In this document: one piece after another, positions 7,693 to 14,960 of the stretch
Position numbering within the stretch: the first letter of the stretch is position 1
Layout of the letters: each line of letters begins with the position of its first letter
From: CALAMD01 sp035301025
Lineage (GTDB): Bacteria > Bacillota > Bacilli > Bacillales > Amphibacillaceae
DNA length: 18,913 bases
Assembly (NCBI GenBank): GCA_035301025.1
Contig: DATGUV010000156.1
Coordinates: 1 to 18,913 of the forward strand
Direction of reading: 5' to 3'
Made by a program: the position numbers and the translations under genes
The notes under the pieces: generated by a model
Told to the model about the DNA's origin: nothing
Databases searched by the model: none
The model's input: only the letters and a program-made list of their open reading frames with translations

Positions 7693-8421
7693 TTACTTCC
7701 AAATAAATCCGAGTGTGGCAAGATGAATGGTTCCACTATATTCCTTTTGTGCTTCTTTGTATAAATCATCATGACTTCCGAATTGTGGAAGGTGACTTAA
7801 CAGAAGTTCTTTCACCTGTGCATTCCTCGCGACAATTCCACATTCTTTGCTTGTCATATGTCCTGCATGAGTGCCATCTTGATGGGCGTATAAATTACAA
7901 TCAGCAATGAGTAAATCAGCGCCTTGAGCAAAGGAAGCAAGTTCGTCTGTATATGCTGTATCAGCTGTATAAACAATTGTTTGTCCCCCGCCTGTAATTC
8001 GCATCCCATAACAAGGAACTGGATGATTCGTCTCTAAAAATTCAATTGTGAACGGCCCTACGTGAAGAGAATCATCAGGATCATAAGCAATTCCTTTCGT
8101 TCGCTCAGAAGTTAATTGTTCAAAAGCTAATGCATCATATGTATGCCCATAAATAGGCAACACGTTTTTTCTACCTGTTACATACATATCCACAAGCCAT
8201 CCATATTGTAACACTCCAATATCTGCAACATGGTCATGGTGGTAATGTGAAATGATAACAGCATCCAACTCATCCATTGGAACAAATTGCTGTACATGGG
8301 ACAAAGATCCACTTCCTGCATCTATTAATAAAACAAATCCATCTTTTTCTAAAATATATGAAGCTGTTGCACCACCTGGGGCCGGAAACCCTCCCCAACA
8401 ACCAATAACAGTTAATTTCAT
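7693..8421 (-). CDS. yhfI: Metallo-beta-lactamase-fold hydrolase YhfI
   Basis: This is a cytoplasmic MBL-fold hydrolase of the RNase Z-like group with unknown substrate. The 242-residue product has the metal motif SHYHHDHVADIG (H59, H61, D63, H64), later ligands in NHPVP and in YTADTAY, and LLLSHLPQFG near the C-terminus. The core strand order LTVIGCWGGFPAPGGATASYIL is typical of the YhfI group. The start is ambiguous. ATG 8421 (GGGTGA 6 nt upstream) gives the N-terminus seen in relatives, whereas GTG at 8430 has AAAGGA 6 nt upstream and would add three residues. The gene lies upstream of lplJ and is divergent from the small yhfH-like gene, as in other Bacillaceae. Confidence 0.9.
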   Translation of the reverse strand: MKLTVIGCWGGFPAPGGATASYILEKDGFVLLIDAGSGSLSHVQQFVPMDELDAVIISHYHHDHVADIGVLQYGWLVDMYVTGRKNVLPIYGHTYDALAFEQLTSERTKGIAYDPDDSLHVGPFTIEFLETNHPVPCYGMRITGGGQTIVYTADTAYTDELASFAQGADLLIADCNLYAHQDGTHAGHMTSKECGIVARNAQVKELLLSHLPQFGSHDDLYKEAQKEYSGTIHLATLGFIWK

Positions 8422-8522
8422 ATTTTTCACCCATTTTCCTTTTTGTTATAACACAGTTTAGTGTATAATCATATTATTATAGTACAGAATGAATATTCCA
8501 ACACGAAGGAGGCTTATCAACG

Positions 8523-8651
8523 ATGATTCCAGTTCTTGAGTTTTTTGCAAATCTTCCAGAGAAAAAATGTCGTCAATGTGAAAAGGAAATACAAGAACAA
8601 GCTGACTGTTATGTGAACATTTGTTCAACCTGTGACCATCCTGCACGTTAA
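8523..8651 (+). CDS. yhfH: Small zinc-ribbon protein, YhfH family
   Basis: A 42-residue protein with two CxxC knuckles, CRQC (residues 16-19) and CSTC (34-37), separated by 14 residues. This is the layout of a minimal zinc ribbon and of the YhfH family found next to yhfI in Bacillus. The N-terminus MIPVLEFFANLPEKK is also family-like. A strong AAGGAGG precedes the ATG by about 10 nt. The biochemical role is unknown; zinc binding is inferred from the cysteine pattern. A TATAAT lies at 8464-8469, but no good -35 was found at 17 nt spacing. The gene is followed by a hairpin at 8665-8699. Confidence 0.88.
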   Translation: MIPVLEFFANLPEKKCRQCEKEIQEQADCYVNICSTCDHPAR

Positions 8652-8664
8652 TGCATTACATGAA

Positions 8665-8705
8665 TGGGCCTACTCGAATGATTCATTTGCGTAGGCCTAT
8701 TTCTT
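8665..8705 (+). terminator. Probable terminator after the yhfH-like gene
   Basis: GGCCTAC (8667-8673) pairs with GTAGGCC (8691-8697). The stem extends by an outer A-T pair and an inner helix (CGAATG / CATTTG), and is followed by TATTTCTTGTT. The T-tract is interrupted, so efficiency is uncertain. Confidence 0.6.
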
Positions 8706-8740
8706 GTTGAACACATTTCTCTGAGGGAAAGACCCTTCTG

Positions 8741-8770
8741 TTTTCATTCTTTTATCAATTCCATTATACT
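8741..8770 (+). promoter_or_regulatory. Putative pepF promoter
   Basis: TTTTCA (8741-8746) and TATACT (8765-8770) are 18 nt apart. If used, transcription starts near 8777, and the pepF leader of about 115 nt would contain almost all of repeat copy D. Confidence 0.4.
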
Positions 8771-8783
8771 ATGATTACGTAAT

Positions 8784-8851
8784 TGAATTCCATAATGACC
8801 TCAAAGGACTTCCTATATGGATGTTTCTATACATTCGTCTGCTGAAATTCA
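8784..8851 (-). repeat. Dispersed palindromic intergenic repeat, copy D (divergent)
   Basis: Read on the minus strand it begins TGAATTTCA and ends GGTCATTATGGAATTCA, the latter matching copy B at 16 of 17 positions. The middle has diverged and lacks ACATGT. TTACGTAAT and ATTACGTAA flank it outside the core ends, so the whole of about 8776-8860 forms a larger inverted repeat. It is the most diverged of the four copies. Confidence 0.6.
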
Positions 8852-8890
8852 TTACGTAATACGAACTAATAAATAGAGAGGAATGAAATT

Positions 8891-10687
8891 ATGAGTATGT
8901 TACGTTCTGAAGTACCCGTTGAAGAAACATGGGATTTAACCGATTTATTCCCTACCACTGAAGCATGGGAAAAAGCATTACAAGAAGTACAAGAAGATGC
9001 AGATGCATTATTAAGCTATAAAGATACGTTAACAGAAAGCGCTGCCAATATGGCCGCTTGTTTAACAGACTATGAGAATGTGCAATTAAAGATGATTCGT
9101 GTATCTACCTATGCATCCCTATCAATGAGTGGTGATGGGTCTGATCCAGTCAATCAATCCAATGCGGCAAAAGTAGCAGCAGTATTTGCTGCCATTGGTG
9201 CAAAGGTATCATTCATTGAATCTGAATTACTCACATGTTCAAAAGAAACGATTGATAGCTTCCTCGCAGAAGAAGAAAAGCTACAACCTTTTAAAAAGAT
9301 GCTCTCAGATCTATTAGAGAGAAAACCATTTATATTACACCCAGAAGTGGAAGAAGCGCTAGCATCTTTACAAGAAATACATAGTGCCCCTTATATGATC
9401 TATGGCAGAAGTAAATTTTCGGACATGACATTTGATTCCATTACAGATGAAGAAGGAAATACGTTGCCAATGTCATTTTCTGCGTATGAAGATCGTTATG
9501 AATTCTCACCGAATACACATATTCGTCGGAGTGCATTTGACTCATTTGTTCATACCTTAAATCAATATAAAAATACGTTTGCTGCAACGTATGCAACAGA
9601 AGTAAATAAACAAGTCGCTTTATCTAGATTACGTGGATATGAGTCAGTAACACACATGTTATTAGAACCACAACAAGTGACTGAGGAAATGTATGAAAAT
9701 CAATTAAATGTTATTTTAGAAGAACTGGCACCACATATGCGTAGATACGCAAAACTGAAACAAAAACAATTAGGTGTAGATGACATGCGTTTCTGTGATT
9801 TACAAGTTTCCCTTGACCCAGAATTTCATCCTGATACAAGCTATGAAGAAGCAACAGATATTATCAAAAATGCATTATCTGTTATGGGGCCTGAATATAG
9901 CGAAATGGTGGATCGGGCATTTAAAGAACGTTGGATTGACTATGCTGAAAACAAAGGAAAATCAACAGGTGCGTTTTGTTCTAGCCCTTATGGTGTGCAT
10001 CCATACATTCTAATTACGTGGACAGATACGATGCGGGGAGCTTTCACACTAGCACACGAAATTGGACATGCTGGACACTTTTACTTGGCTCAAAAGAATC
10101 AAGCCTTAGTAAACACTCGTCCTTCCACATACTTTATTGAAGCACCCTCGACAATGAATGAAATGTTATTAGCGGACTATTTATTAAAACAGCCGTATGA
10201 TGACCGGATGAAGCGTTGGGTAGTTGACCAAATCCTTGGTACGTATTACCACAACTTTGTTACCCATTTGCTGGAAGCTGAATACCAAAGAAGAGTGTAT
10301 CGATTAGCTGAAGATGGAGTACCTATTACAGCGAACCTTTTAAGTGAACAGAAGCAAGAAACATTAGAAAATTTCTGGGGAGACGCAGTTACTATTGATG
10401 AAGGTGCAAGCCTTACGTGGATGAGACAACCACATTATTATATGGGCCTTTATCCATACACATATTCAGCAGGATTAACGGTCTCTACTGCTGTTGCTAA
10501 GCAAATTAAAGAAGAAGGACAGCCTGCTATTGATCGCTGGCTTGATGTATTAAAATCAGGTGGAACATTGAAACCTCTTGATTTAATTAAAAAAGCTGGT
10601 GTAGACATGTCAAAACCTGACGCTATTCAAGATGCTGTTGCTTATGTAGGATCCTTAATTGATGATTTAGAAAAGAGTTTTTCGTAA
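8891..10687 (+). CDS. pepF: Oligoendopeptidase F family metallopeptidase (M3)
   Basis: This is a cytoplasmic zinc metallopeptidase that cleaves short oligopeptides, with a role in peptide turnover. The 598-residue product is of normal PepF length. The N-terminus VPVEETWDLTDLFPTTEAW is typical of the family. The helical N-terminal half is followed by the catalytic domain with ATAYE-like helices and LAHEIGHAGHF: H389 and H393 bind zinc, E390 is catalytic, and E417 in FIEAPSTMNEML is the third ligand. HYYMGLYPYTYSAGL near the C-terminus matches the family substrate-binding region. AGAGAGG lies about 9 nt before the ATG at 8891. It appears monocistronic and converges on pbpF, sharing the terminator at 10752-10882. 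No signal peptide is seen. Close relatives include B. subtilis YjbG; the exact substrate range is not visible in the sequence. Confidence 0.95.
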   Translation: MSMLRSEVPVEETWDLTDLFPTTEAWEKALQEVQEDADALLSYKDTLTESAANMAACLTDYENVQLKMIRVSTYASLSMSGDGSDPVNQSNAAKVAAVFAAIGAKVSFIESELLTCSKETIDSFLAEEEKLQPFKKMLSDLLERKPFILHPEVEEALASLQEIHSAPYMIYGRSKFSDMTFDSITDEEGNTLPMSFSAYEDRYEFSPNTHIRRSAFDSFVHTLNQYKNTFAATYATEVNKQVALSRLRGYESVTHMLLEPQQVTEEMYENQLNVILEELAPHMRRYAKLKQKQLGVDDMRFCDLQVSLDPEFHPDTSYEEATDIIKNALSVMGPEYSEMVDRAFKERWIDYAENKGKSTGAFCSSPYGVHPYILITWTDTMRGAFTLAHEIGHAGHFYLAQKNQALVNTRPSTYFIEAPSTMNEMLLADYLLKQPYDDRMKRWVVDQILGTYYHNFVTHLLEAEYQRRVYRLAEDGVPITANLLSEQKQETLENFWGDAVTIDEGASLTWMRQPHYYMGLYPYTYSAGLTVSTAVAKQIKEEGQPAIDRWLDVLKSGGTLKPLDLIKKAGVDMSKPDAIQDAVAYVGSLIDDLEKSFS

Positions 10688-10751
10688 GTAAATAGGATGA
10701 TACATGTTGTGAAGCAGGTGAATTCATTCGCATATTATGACATGCTAATAG

Positions 10752-10882
10752 AAAAGGTCGTCTAATTGAGTGAATTTCATAATACGTATTTTATGCTATC
10801 TCACTACCACATGTAGTAGTGAGGTAGCTATTTTTGGTCATTATGAAATTCATTCAACGATTAAAAAAACAGACGACCTTTT
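10752..10882. terminator. Bidirectional terminator with a repeat element in its loop
   Basis: AAAAGGTCGTCT (10752-10763) and AGACGACCTTTT (10871-10882) are a perfect 12-bp inverted repeat between the convergent pepF and pbpF genes, with TTTTTT following on the plus strand and TTTT on the minus. The 107-nt 'loop' contains the whole of repeat copy B, which folds on itself. A normal short-loop terminator interrupted by the element is the simplest reading. Confidence 0.65.
10771..10852 (+). repeat. Dispersed palindromic intergenic repeat, copy B (best formed)
   Basis: The outer inverted repeat is TGAATTTCATAAT (10771-10783) / ATTATGAAATTCA (10840-10852), 13 bp perfect. Inside is a second hairpin of 13 bp with one G-T pair, GCTATCTCACTAC / GTAGTGAGGTAGC, with loop CACATGTA. 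It serves as the reference for copies A, C and D. Confidence 0.8.
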
Positions 10883-10894
10883 TTCATATAAAAC

Positions 10895-13066
10895 TTAAAA
10901 AGATAATTGATCTGCTTCAGATGGCGGTCCTTCTGTTTTTGTTAAATCGTCAAAAGGGACAACATAGTAAAAACCTGGGTTCCAAATGGAAACATCGTCA
11001 ATCGGGAAAGAATTTCCACCCTGGACTTCCCCTATATAAACATCCCCATCATCAGTGACTTCATAGATTCGATAAATAATACGCTCATCTTCAAAAGCAT
11101 CCCACTGAATTTTCCCTTTAACAATTGAAAAGCCGCCAAAGGTAAATGTAGCACGAACATTCGTCACCTGTGCTAGCTCCATCGGAGGTTCTAAATCTTG
11201 AACATTGTCAGGTTTAGTAAATGTTCCTACGAGATCCTTTTCTTTGTCAATAGCTGATAAAATTTCTTTCGTTGCAATTGTTGGTGCACGACTTCCTTCT
11301 GTTAAATAATTTTCTTCATATGTTTGGTCATATCCCATCCAAAATGCACTCACATATTCTGGTGTATACCCTACAAACCAAGCATCTTTATTCATTCCCG
11401 CTACAGATGGGTGTGGACTTGTACCCGTTTTCCCTGCTAGATCTTTTGAATAACTGCCTGCACTAGCGGTTCCATGTTTCACAGTATATGAAAGGATTTC
11501 TGTCATGTCCCAAGCAACTTGTTCAGTAAATACACTTGTTTCATCAAAGGATTGTTCCTTATACACGTGATCATCTCGGTCAAAAATCCGCGCTATAGTT
11601 ACAGGCTGGATACTTCGTCCTTCATGAGCAAGGGCTCGATATCCCCCTATTAATTGTAGTGGGGATACTCCTTCATGTAATCCACCTAAAGATATAGCAA
11701 GGCCATTATCCTCTATATCCATATTCATATCTTGTAAATACGCTTTACTTTTGTCAATGCCAATATGGTTTAATAACCACACAGCAGGGACATTTTTGGA
11801 TTGTACAAGAGCCTCATATAAAGAAACTGTGCCATCATACTGCCCGTTAGCATTCGCTACTGTATAACTAGGAGTTGCATCTTCTGTATCTGGCAACATG
11901 GAATAGGCGTTAAAATTATCATCCATTAATGCTGGACCATACACAGCTAAAGGTTTAAAGGTAGAAGCCGGTTGCCTTTTTACTGTTACTCGGTTTAAGT
12001 CTCCCCGTTCATAAGACCTTCCTCCAATGGCTGCAACAACATTCCCATGCTCTTGATCCATCATTACAAAGGCGCCCTCTACATCGTCATTACTCCCAGG
12101 AAAAAGTGAATCGTCTTGAAAATGGTCATAGGCAATTTCCTGCATAGCAGGATCCATATGAACGACAATTCGATATCCACCACGTTTTAATTCATTTATC
12201 GGCAAGTCATAGATGGATGCAGCCTCTTCTAAAACTAAATCAACGTAACTGTCTACCCCAGGTTTTTCTTCCTTTTCAGCAAGATTCAATCCTAATGAAG
12301 TTTCTTGTGCACGTAACCGTTCTTCTACGTCGATCATTTGTTGATCCTCCATCGACTGTAAAACAAGATTTCTACGTTCCAATGCTTTTTCCGGATGGTC
12401 AATAGGAGAATATCCATTAGGGCCCTTAACCATTCCAGCAAGCAAGGCAGCTTCAGTTAGTGTGACTTCTTGAATAGGTTTTGAGAAAAAGTATTGTGAA
12501 GCAGCTTCCACACCATATAATCCTCGTCCAAAGTAAATTTTATTTAAATACAATTCTAATATTTGATCTTTCGTCATTTTACGTTCTATATATACGGAAC
12601 CCATTATTTCTTTTGACTTTCTCATCCATGTTTTGTCATTCGATAACGAAACGTTTTTGACAAGTTGTTGCGTAATCGTGCTTGCTCCTTCTTTTTTTGA
12701 AAAAGTAAGTACATCTTTTATAACAGCGCGCACAATAGAACGATGATCAATTCCGCTATGATCGTAAAAACGTTTATCTTCAATAGCTACAAATGCTTCC
12801 TGAACATGTGCGGGAATTTGTTCAATTGTTACGGGATATCTTCGTTCATTATATACTTCAGCAATCACCGTCCCGTCCTTTGTTTCAATTGTTGTAACTG
12901 CATCAAGTAATAGATCCTCATCCTTTACAACAAATTGCCCTCCAAATAAAATAATGACATAACCTATTAGTGCTAAAAATGCGAGTCCAAGCACTGGAAT
13001 TGCCATCCACTTTATATAAGGTTTCCCCATCCATGCACGGAGCTTTTGCATCCATTCCTTCATCAT
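10895..13066 (-). CDS. pbpF: Class A penicillin-binding protein, PbpF-like
   Basis: This is a bifunctional peptidoglycan synthase that polymerises lipid II and cross-links peptides outside the membrane. The 723 residues show a short cytoplasmic N-terminus and one membrane anchor (about 20-43). The GT51 glycosyltransferase domain follows, with EDKRFYDHSGID (catalytic E96), GASTITQQLVKN (127-138) and LYLNKIYFGRGLYGVEAAS. The transpeptidase domain has STFK (S368, K371), SKN in the second motif and KTGTS. A C-terminal stretch of about 90 residues (QVTNVRATFTFGGFSIVKG...) looks like a fibronectin-III-type beta domain. AAGGAG lies 8 nt before the ATG at 13066; a second ATG follows immediately. The hmoB-type neighbour matches the B. 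subtilis pbpF-yhgC pairing, which supports PbpF over PBP1 or PBP4, but orthology is an inference. Confidence 0.92.
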   Translation of the reverse strand: MMKEWMQKLRAWMGKPYIKWMAIPVLGLAFLALIGYVIILFGGQFVVKDEDLLLDAVTTIETKDGTVIAEVYNERRYPVTIEQIPAHVQEAFVAIEDKRFYDHSGIDHRSIVRAVIKDVLTFSKKEGASTITQQLVKNVSLSNDKTWMRKSKEIMGSVYIERKMTKDQILELYLNKIYFGRGLYGVEAASQYFFSKPIQEVTLTEAALLAGMVKGPNGYSPIDHPEKALERRNLVLQSMEDQQMIDVEERLRAQETSLGLNLAEKEEKPGVDSYVDLVLEEAASIYDLPINELKRGGYRIVVHMDPAMQEIAYDHFQDDSLFPGSNDDVEGAFVMMDQEHGNVVAAIGGRSYERGDLNRVTVKRQPASTFKPLAVYGPALMDDNFNAYSMLPDTEDATPSYTVANANGQYDGTVSLYEALVQSKNVPAVWLLNHIGIDKSKAYLQDMNMDIEDNGLAISLGGLHEGVSPLQLIGGYRALAHEGRSIQPVTIARIFDRDDHVYKEQSFDETSVFTEQVAWDMTEILSYTVKHGTASAGSYSKDLAGKTGTSPHPSVAGMNKDAWFVGYTPEYVSAFWMGYDQTYEENYLTEGSRAPTIATKEILSAIDKEKDLVGTFTKPDNVQDLEPPMELAQVTNVRATFTFGGFSIVKGKIQWDAFEDERIIYRIYEVTDDGDVYIGEVQGGNSFPIDDVSIWNPGFYYVVPFDDLTKTEGPPSEADQLSF

Positions 13067-13103
13067 GATGTTCTCTCCTTACTGCCATACTTCATCTGTT
13101 CTT

Positions 13104-13131
13104 AGTATACGCTACTTCGTACATTTGCTAA
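13104..13131 (-). promoter_or_regulatory. Putative pbpF promoter
   Basis: On the minus strand TTAGCA (13126-13131) and TATACT (13104-13109) are separated by 16 nt, about 40 nt upstream of the pbpF start codon. It matches the sigma-A pattern moderately. Confidence 0.45.
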
Positions 13132-13208
13132 AGATATTTTTAACAACCAAAATTGTTTAACAACCATGAATCTACGCACCAGATTAGCGTATCTATTTTA
13201 AAAATGAA

Positions 13209-13289
13209 TGAATTTATCATACGCTTTTTATGCTACATCCATTCAACATGTAGTTGCGCTAGGTCACTTGCAATGACATGTTGAATTCA
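13209..13289 (+). repeat. Dispersed palindromic intergenic repeat, copy C
   Basis: The left end TGAATTTATCATACG and the following TTTTTATGCTA align with copy B with one gap. The central ACATGTAGT is shared, and the right end (TGACATGTTGAATTCA) is recognisable but diverged. CTACAT / ATGTAG forms the inner arms. It lies in the divergent pbpF / hmoB gap (13067-13403), which otherwise holds only the promoters listed. Confidence 0.65.
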
Positions 13290-13352
13290 CATCGCTCATT
13301 TGAGTAATTTTAACCTTCCCTTTTGTAGCTTATTTGTTAAAAAGTATATATT

Positions 13353-13380
13353 TTGGTATTCTTCATGTACGATATATATA
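13353..13380 (+). promoter_or_regulatory. Putative hmoB promoter
   Basis: TTGGTA (13353-13358) and TATATA (13375-13380) are 16 nt apart, directly before the GAGGTGA ribosome binding site. No Fur-type 19-bp palindrome is visible nearby. Confidence 0.35.
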
Positions 13381-13403
13381 AACAAATAATGAGGTGATTG
13401 TTG

Positions 13404-13898
13404 ATGAAAGCATTTATAACAACTGGAACAGAGAGTTTCTTAGAGAAACACGTAGAAAATCATCCGAATATACACTTTCATTTTATGAAAGCTGCTACAA
13501 AAACACTCGTATTTTACGAACACGAACATGAAAATGTATTTGTTTCTGGACAATCATTTGATGTTATCGTCGCTAAAGGTGATATACAACCCGAAGGATT
13601 TGTAGTGATGGAACATGTGCCTGTTGTCATTGAAAGCCAACCTTTATTTGAAAACGGATGGAAAATTGATGCGCGTACATTTCCACAAGATACTGCTAGC
13701 CAGGCGATTCGCGTACTACGACCTCATAAAGGAAACGTATATATCGTATGTATGCAATGGAATTCTGAAGAAGCTTATGAACAATGGAAGCTGTCCGATT
13801 CATACGTGCAAATTCAAGAACAAATCCATAAACCTGCATATTTTGCTAGTCGACCATTTACACATAAATATGAAATGAAAGAAGAAGATGAGCTGTAA
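13404..13898 (+). CDS. hmoB: HmoB-like heme-degrading monooxygenase (ABM domain)
   Basis: Related proteins (HmoB/YhgC, IsdG) degrade heme oxidatively and release iron in the cytoplasm. The 164-residue product has an N-terminal ferredoxin-like half and a C-terminal antibiotic-biosynthesis-monooxygenase half: FQ-type strand QAIRVLRP, YIVCMQWNSEEAYEQWKLSDSY (W119 and W128), then H142 in EQIHK, at the position of the IsdG heme-ligand histidine. At the place where IsdG has its conserved Asn (ENRL), this protein reads E70-H71 (MEHVPVV), so that Asn seems absent and activity is less certain. The ATG at 13404 is chosen over two TTG codons because GAGGTGA lies 6 nt upstream of it. It is divergent from pbpF, an arrangement reminiscent of yhgC-pbpF in B. 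subtilis, and ends at a strong bidirectional terminator. Confidence 0.82.
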   Translation: MKAFITTGTESFLEKHVENHPNIHFHFMKAATKTLVFYEHEHENVFVSGQSFDVIVAKGDIQPEGFVVMEHVPVVIESQPLFENGWKIDARTFPQDTASQAIRVLRPHKGNVYIVCMQWNSEEAYEQWKLSDSYVQIQEQIHKPAYFASRPFTHKYEMKEEDEL

Positions 13899-13905
13899 CA
13901 CATAT

Positions 13906-13944
13906 AAAAAAGTTCCGTCTCGTAATAAGAGACGGAACTTTTTT
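13906..13944. terminator. Bidirectional terminator between hmoB and the thioredoxin-like gene
   Basis: A perfect 16-bp inverted repeat (13906-13921 and 13929-13944, core GTTCCGTCTC / GAGACGGAAC) with a 7-nt loop carries A-runs on one side and T-runs on the other, serving both convergent genes. Its right arm touches the stop codon of the thioredoxin-like gene. Confidence 0.9.
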
Positions 13945-14441
13945 TATTCTAGCGTGTATTCTTCAAAAAACGCTTTAAACATTTCTTCTGGATGTTCCCC
14001 CGTTAAACGGGCAACTTCCTCACCATCTTTATACTGGACAAGTGTTGGTGTGCTACTAATTTCAAATTCTTGTCCAAGACTCTCTTTCTCTTCTAGTATG
14101 TTTACCTTCTTCATATCTACCCCAAGCTCTTCTGTAATCGGTACGAGCACCGGTGTAGTATTTTTACAGTGGATACATGTTGGACTATAAAAATAGACGG
14201 TCATGTCTTTTTCTTCGTCTAATTCCTTTTGTAAATCCTCACCAGTAATTACATGATCATATAACGGGTCATCTAACTGGTCAATCGTTGCTTGATGTAA
14301 CTTTTTATCTCCATACGGATGTTCTGAACCTTCGATTGCTTTCTTATTTTTATAATCCATTACAAAGTAAAGAGCTCCAAATAATACAACAACAGCTCCA
14401 ATAATGATAATCATTTTATTTCGCATACTATTATTTCGCAT
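13944..14441 (-). CDS. Membrane-anchored thioredoxin-like protein
   Basis: This is a thiol-disulfide oxidoreductase expected on the outer face of the membrane. The 165 residues comprise a basic N-terminus, one membrane segment (about 10-28, IIIIGAVVVLFGALYFV), a charged linker and a thioredoxin fold. The fold has the active site C89-I-H-C92 in YFYSPTCIHC and a cis-proline in SSTPTLVQY. GGAG lies before the ATG at 14441, and the gene starts 3 nt after the bdbC stop, so the two are almost certainly one operon. Pairing with a DsbB-type protein suggests it is the dithiol partner that BdbC reoxidises. That is inference, since in B. subtilis BdbC pairs with the DsbA-like BdbD. It resembles BdbA-type proteins, but I do not assign the symbol. 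Confidence 0.88.
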   Translation of the reverse strand: MRNNSMRNKMIIIIGAVVVLFGALYFVMDYKNKKAIEGSEHPYGDKKLHQATIDQLDDPLYDHVITGEDLQKELDEEKDMTVYFYSPTCIHCKNTTPVLVPITEELGVDMKKVNILEEKESLGQEFEISSTPTLVQYKDGEEVARLTGEHPEEMFKAFFEEYTLE

Positions 14442-14444
14442 TTT

Positions 14445-14873
14445 TTATCTCCTCACACTTCTGAGTAAAATTACATGACTAATAATGACTAGTAAAAATC
14501 CTAGTCCGGCTAAAAATGGAATGGTAATAAAACCTAGATAATTTGTATATTGCAAATTACACGGAACATCCCCACAGCTTGCACCAGCTTCTTGGAGTGT
14601 CGGTAATTTTTGAATTAAATAATGATACGTAGAAACAACAAGTCCTATACTACTAAGTATGAGCCCTGGTAGTGCAGTTTGAATATTCCTCTGGAACATG
14701 GCTACCCCATAAATAATCACGAGTGGGTACATAAGTATACGTTGCACCCAGCATAATTCACAAGGAACGAAATGTAAGATTTCTGAGAAAAACAAACTAC
14801 CTAACGTAGATACAAGTGTTACTCCCCAAAGGAACAACCACAACCATTCTTGCTTTTGTTCTGTTTTTTTCAT
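14445..14873 (-). CDS. bdbC: Disulfide bond formation protein BdbC (DsbB family)
   Basis: This quinone-linked membrane protein reoxidises extracytoplasmic thiol oxidases. The 142-residue product has four membrane segments (about 11-29, 44-60, 67-86, 112-136) and the two required cysteine pairs: C38-E-L-C41 after the first segment, followed by WVQR as in the DsbB family, and C100/C105 (CGDVPC) in the second outer loop. GAGGGG lies about 7 nt before the ATG at 14873. It is the first gene of a two-gene operon with the thioredoxin-like protein. In B. subtilis BdbC is needed for folding disulfide-containing competence proteins, which would fit the presence of comK in this window, though no direct link is shown. 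A palindrome covers its promoter. Confidence 0.93.
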   Translation of the reverse strand: MKKTEQKQEWLWLFLWGVTLVSTLGSLFFSEILHFVPCELCWVQRILMYPLVIIYGVAMFQRNIQTALPGLILSSIGLVVSTYHYLIQKLPTLQEAGASCGDVPCNLQYTNYLGFITIPFLAGLGFLLVIISHVILLRSVRR

Positions 14874-14891
14874 CGGTAACCCCTCTATGTC

Positions 14892-14931
14892 AATGTATAC
14901 ATAGTATACATTTTTTCATGTAAAATAACAA
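14892..14931 (-). promoter_or_regulatory. bdbC promoter with overlapping palindromic operator candidate
   Basis: On the minus strand TTGTTA (14926-14931) and TATACT (14903-14908) are 17 nt apart. A perfect palindrome with 9-bp arms AATGTATAC (14892-14900) and GTATACATT (14904-14912), spaced by ATA, covers the -10 and the expected start site near 14896. Repressor binding there would block the promoter. The regulator is not identified. Confidence 0.6.
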
Positions 14932-14960
14932 AAAAAGAAGAGCAATCCATCACTCTTCTT
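14930..14960 (-). terminator. Terminator of liaFSR
   Basis: AAGAAGAG (14953-14960 on the minus strand) pairs with CTCTTCTT (14935-14942) around a 10-nt loop and runs into a T-tract. The 5' arm overlaps the last codons of liaR, and the T-tract adjoins the bdbC -35. Confidence 0.75.

Noticed and set aside
8458..8646. 62-codon minus-strand frame
   Set aside because: It is antisense to the yhfH-like gene, which has a strong ribosome binding site and two CxxC motifs.
10716..10746. Possible fifth, partial copy of the dispersed repeat (GTGAATTCATTCGCATATTATG)
   Set aside because: Only one end is similar and several gaps are needed, so it cannot be told from chance in AT-rich DNA.
13888..14190. 100-codon plus-strand frame
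   Set aside because: It is antisense to the thioredoxin-like gene and passes through the terminator hairpin.
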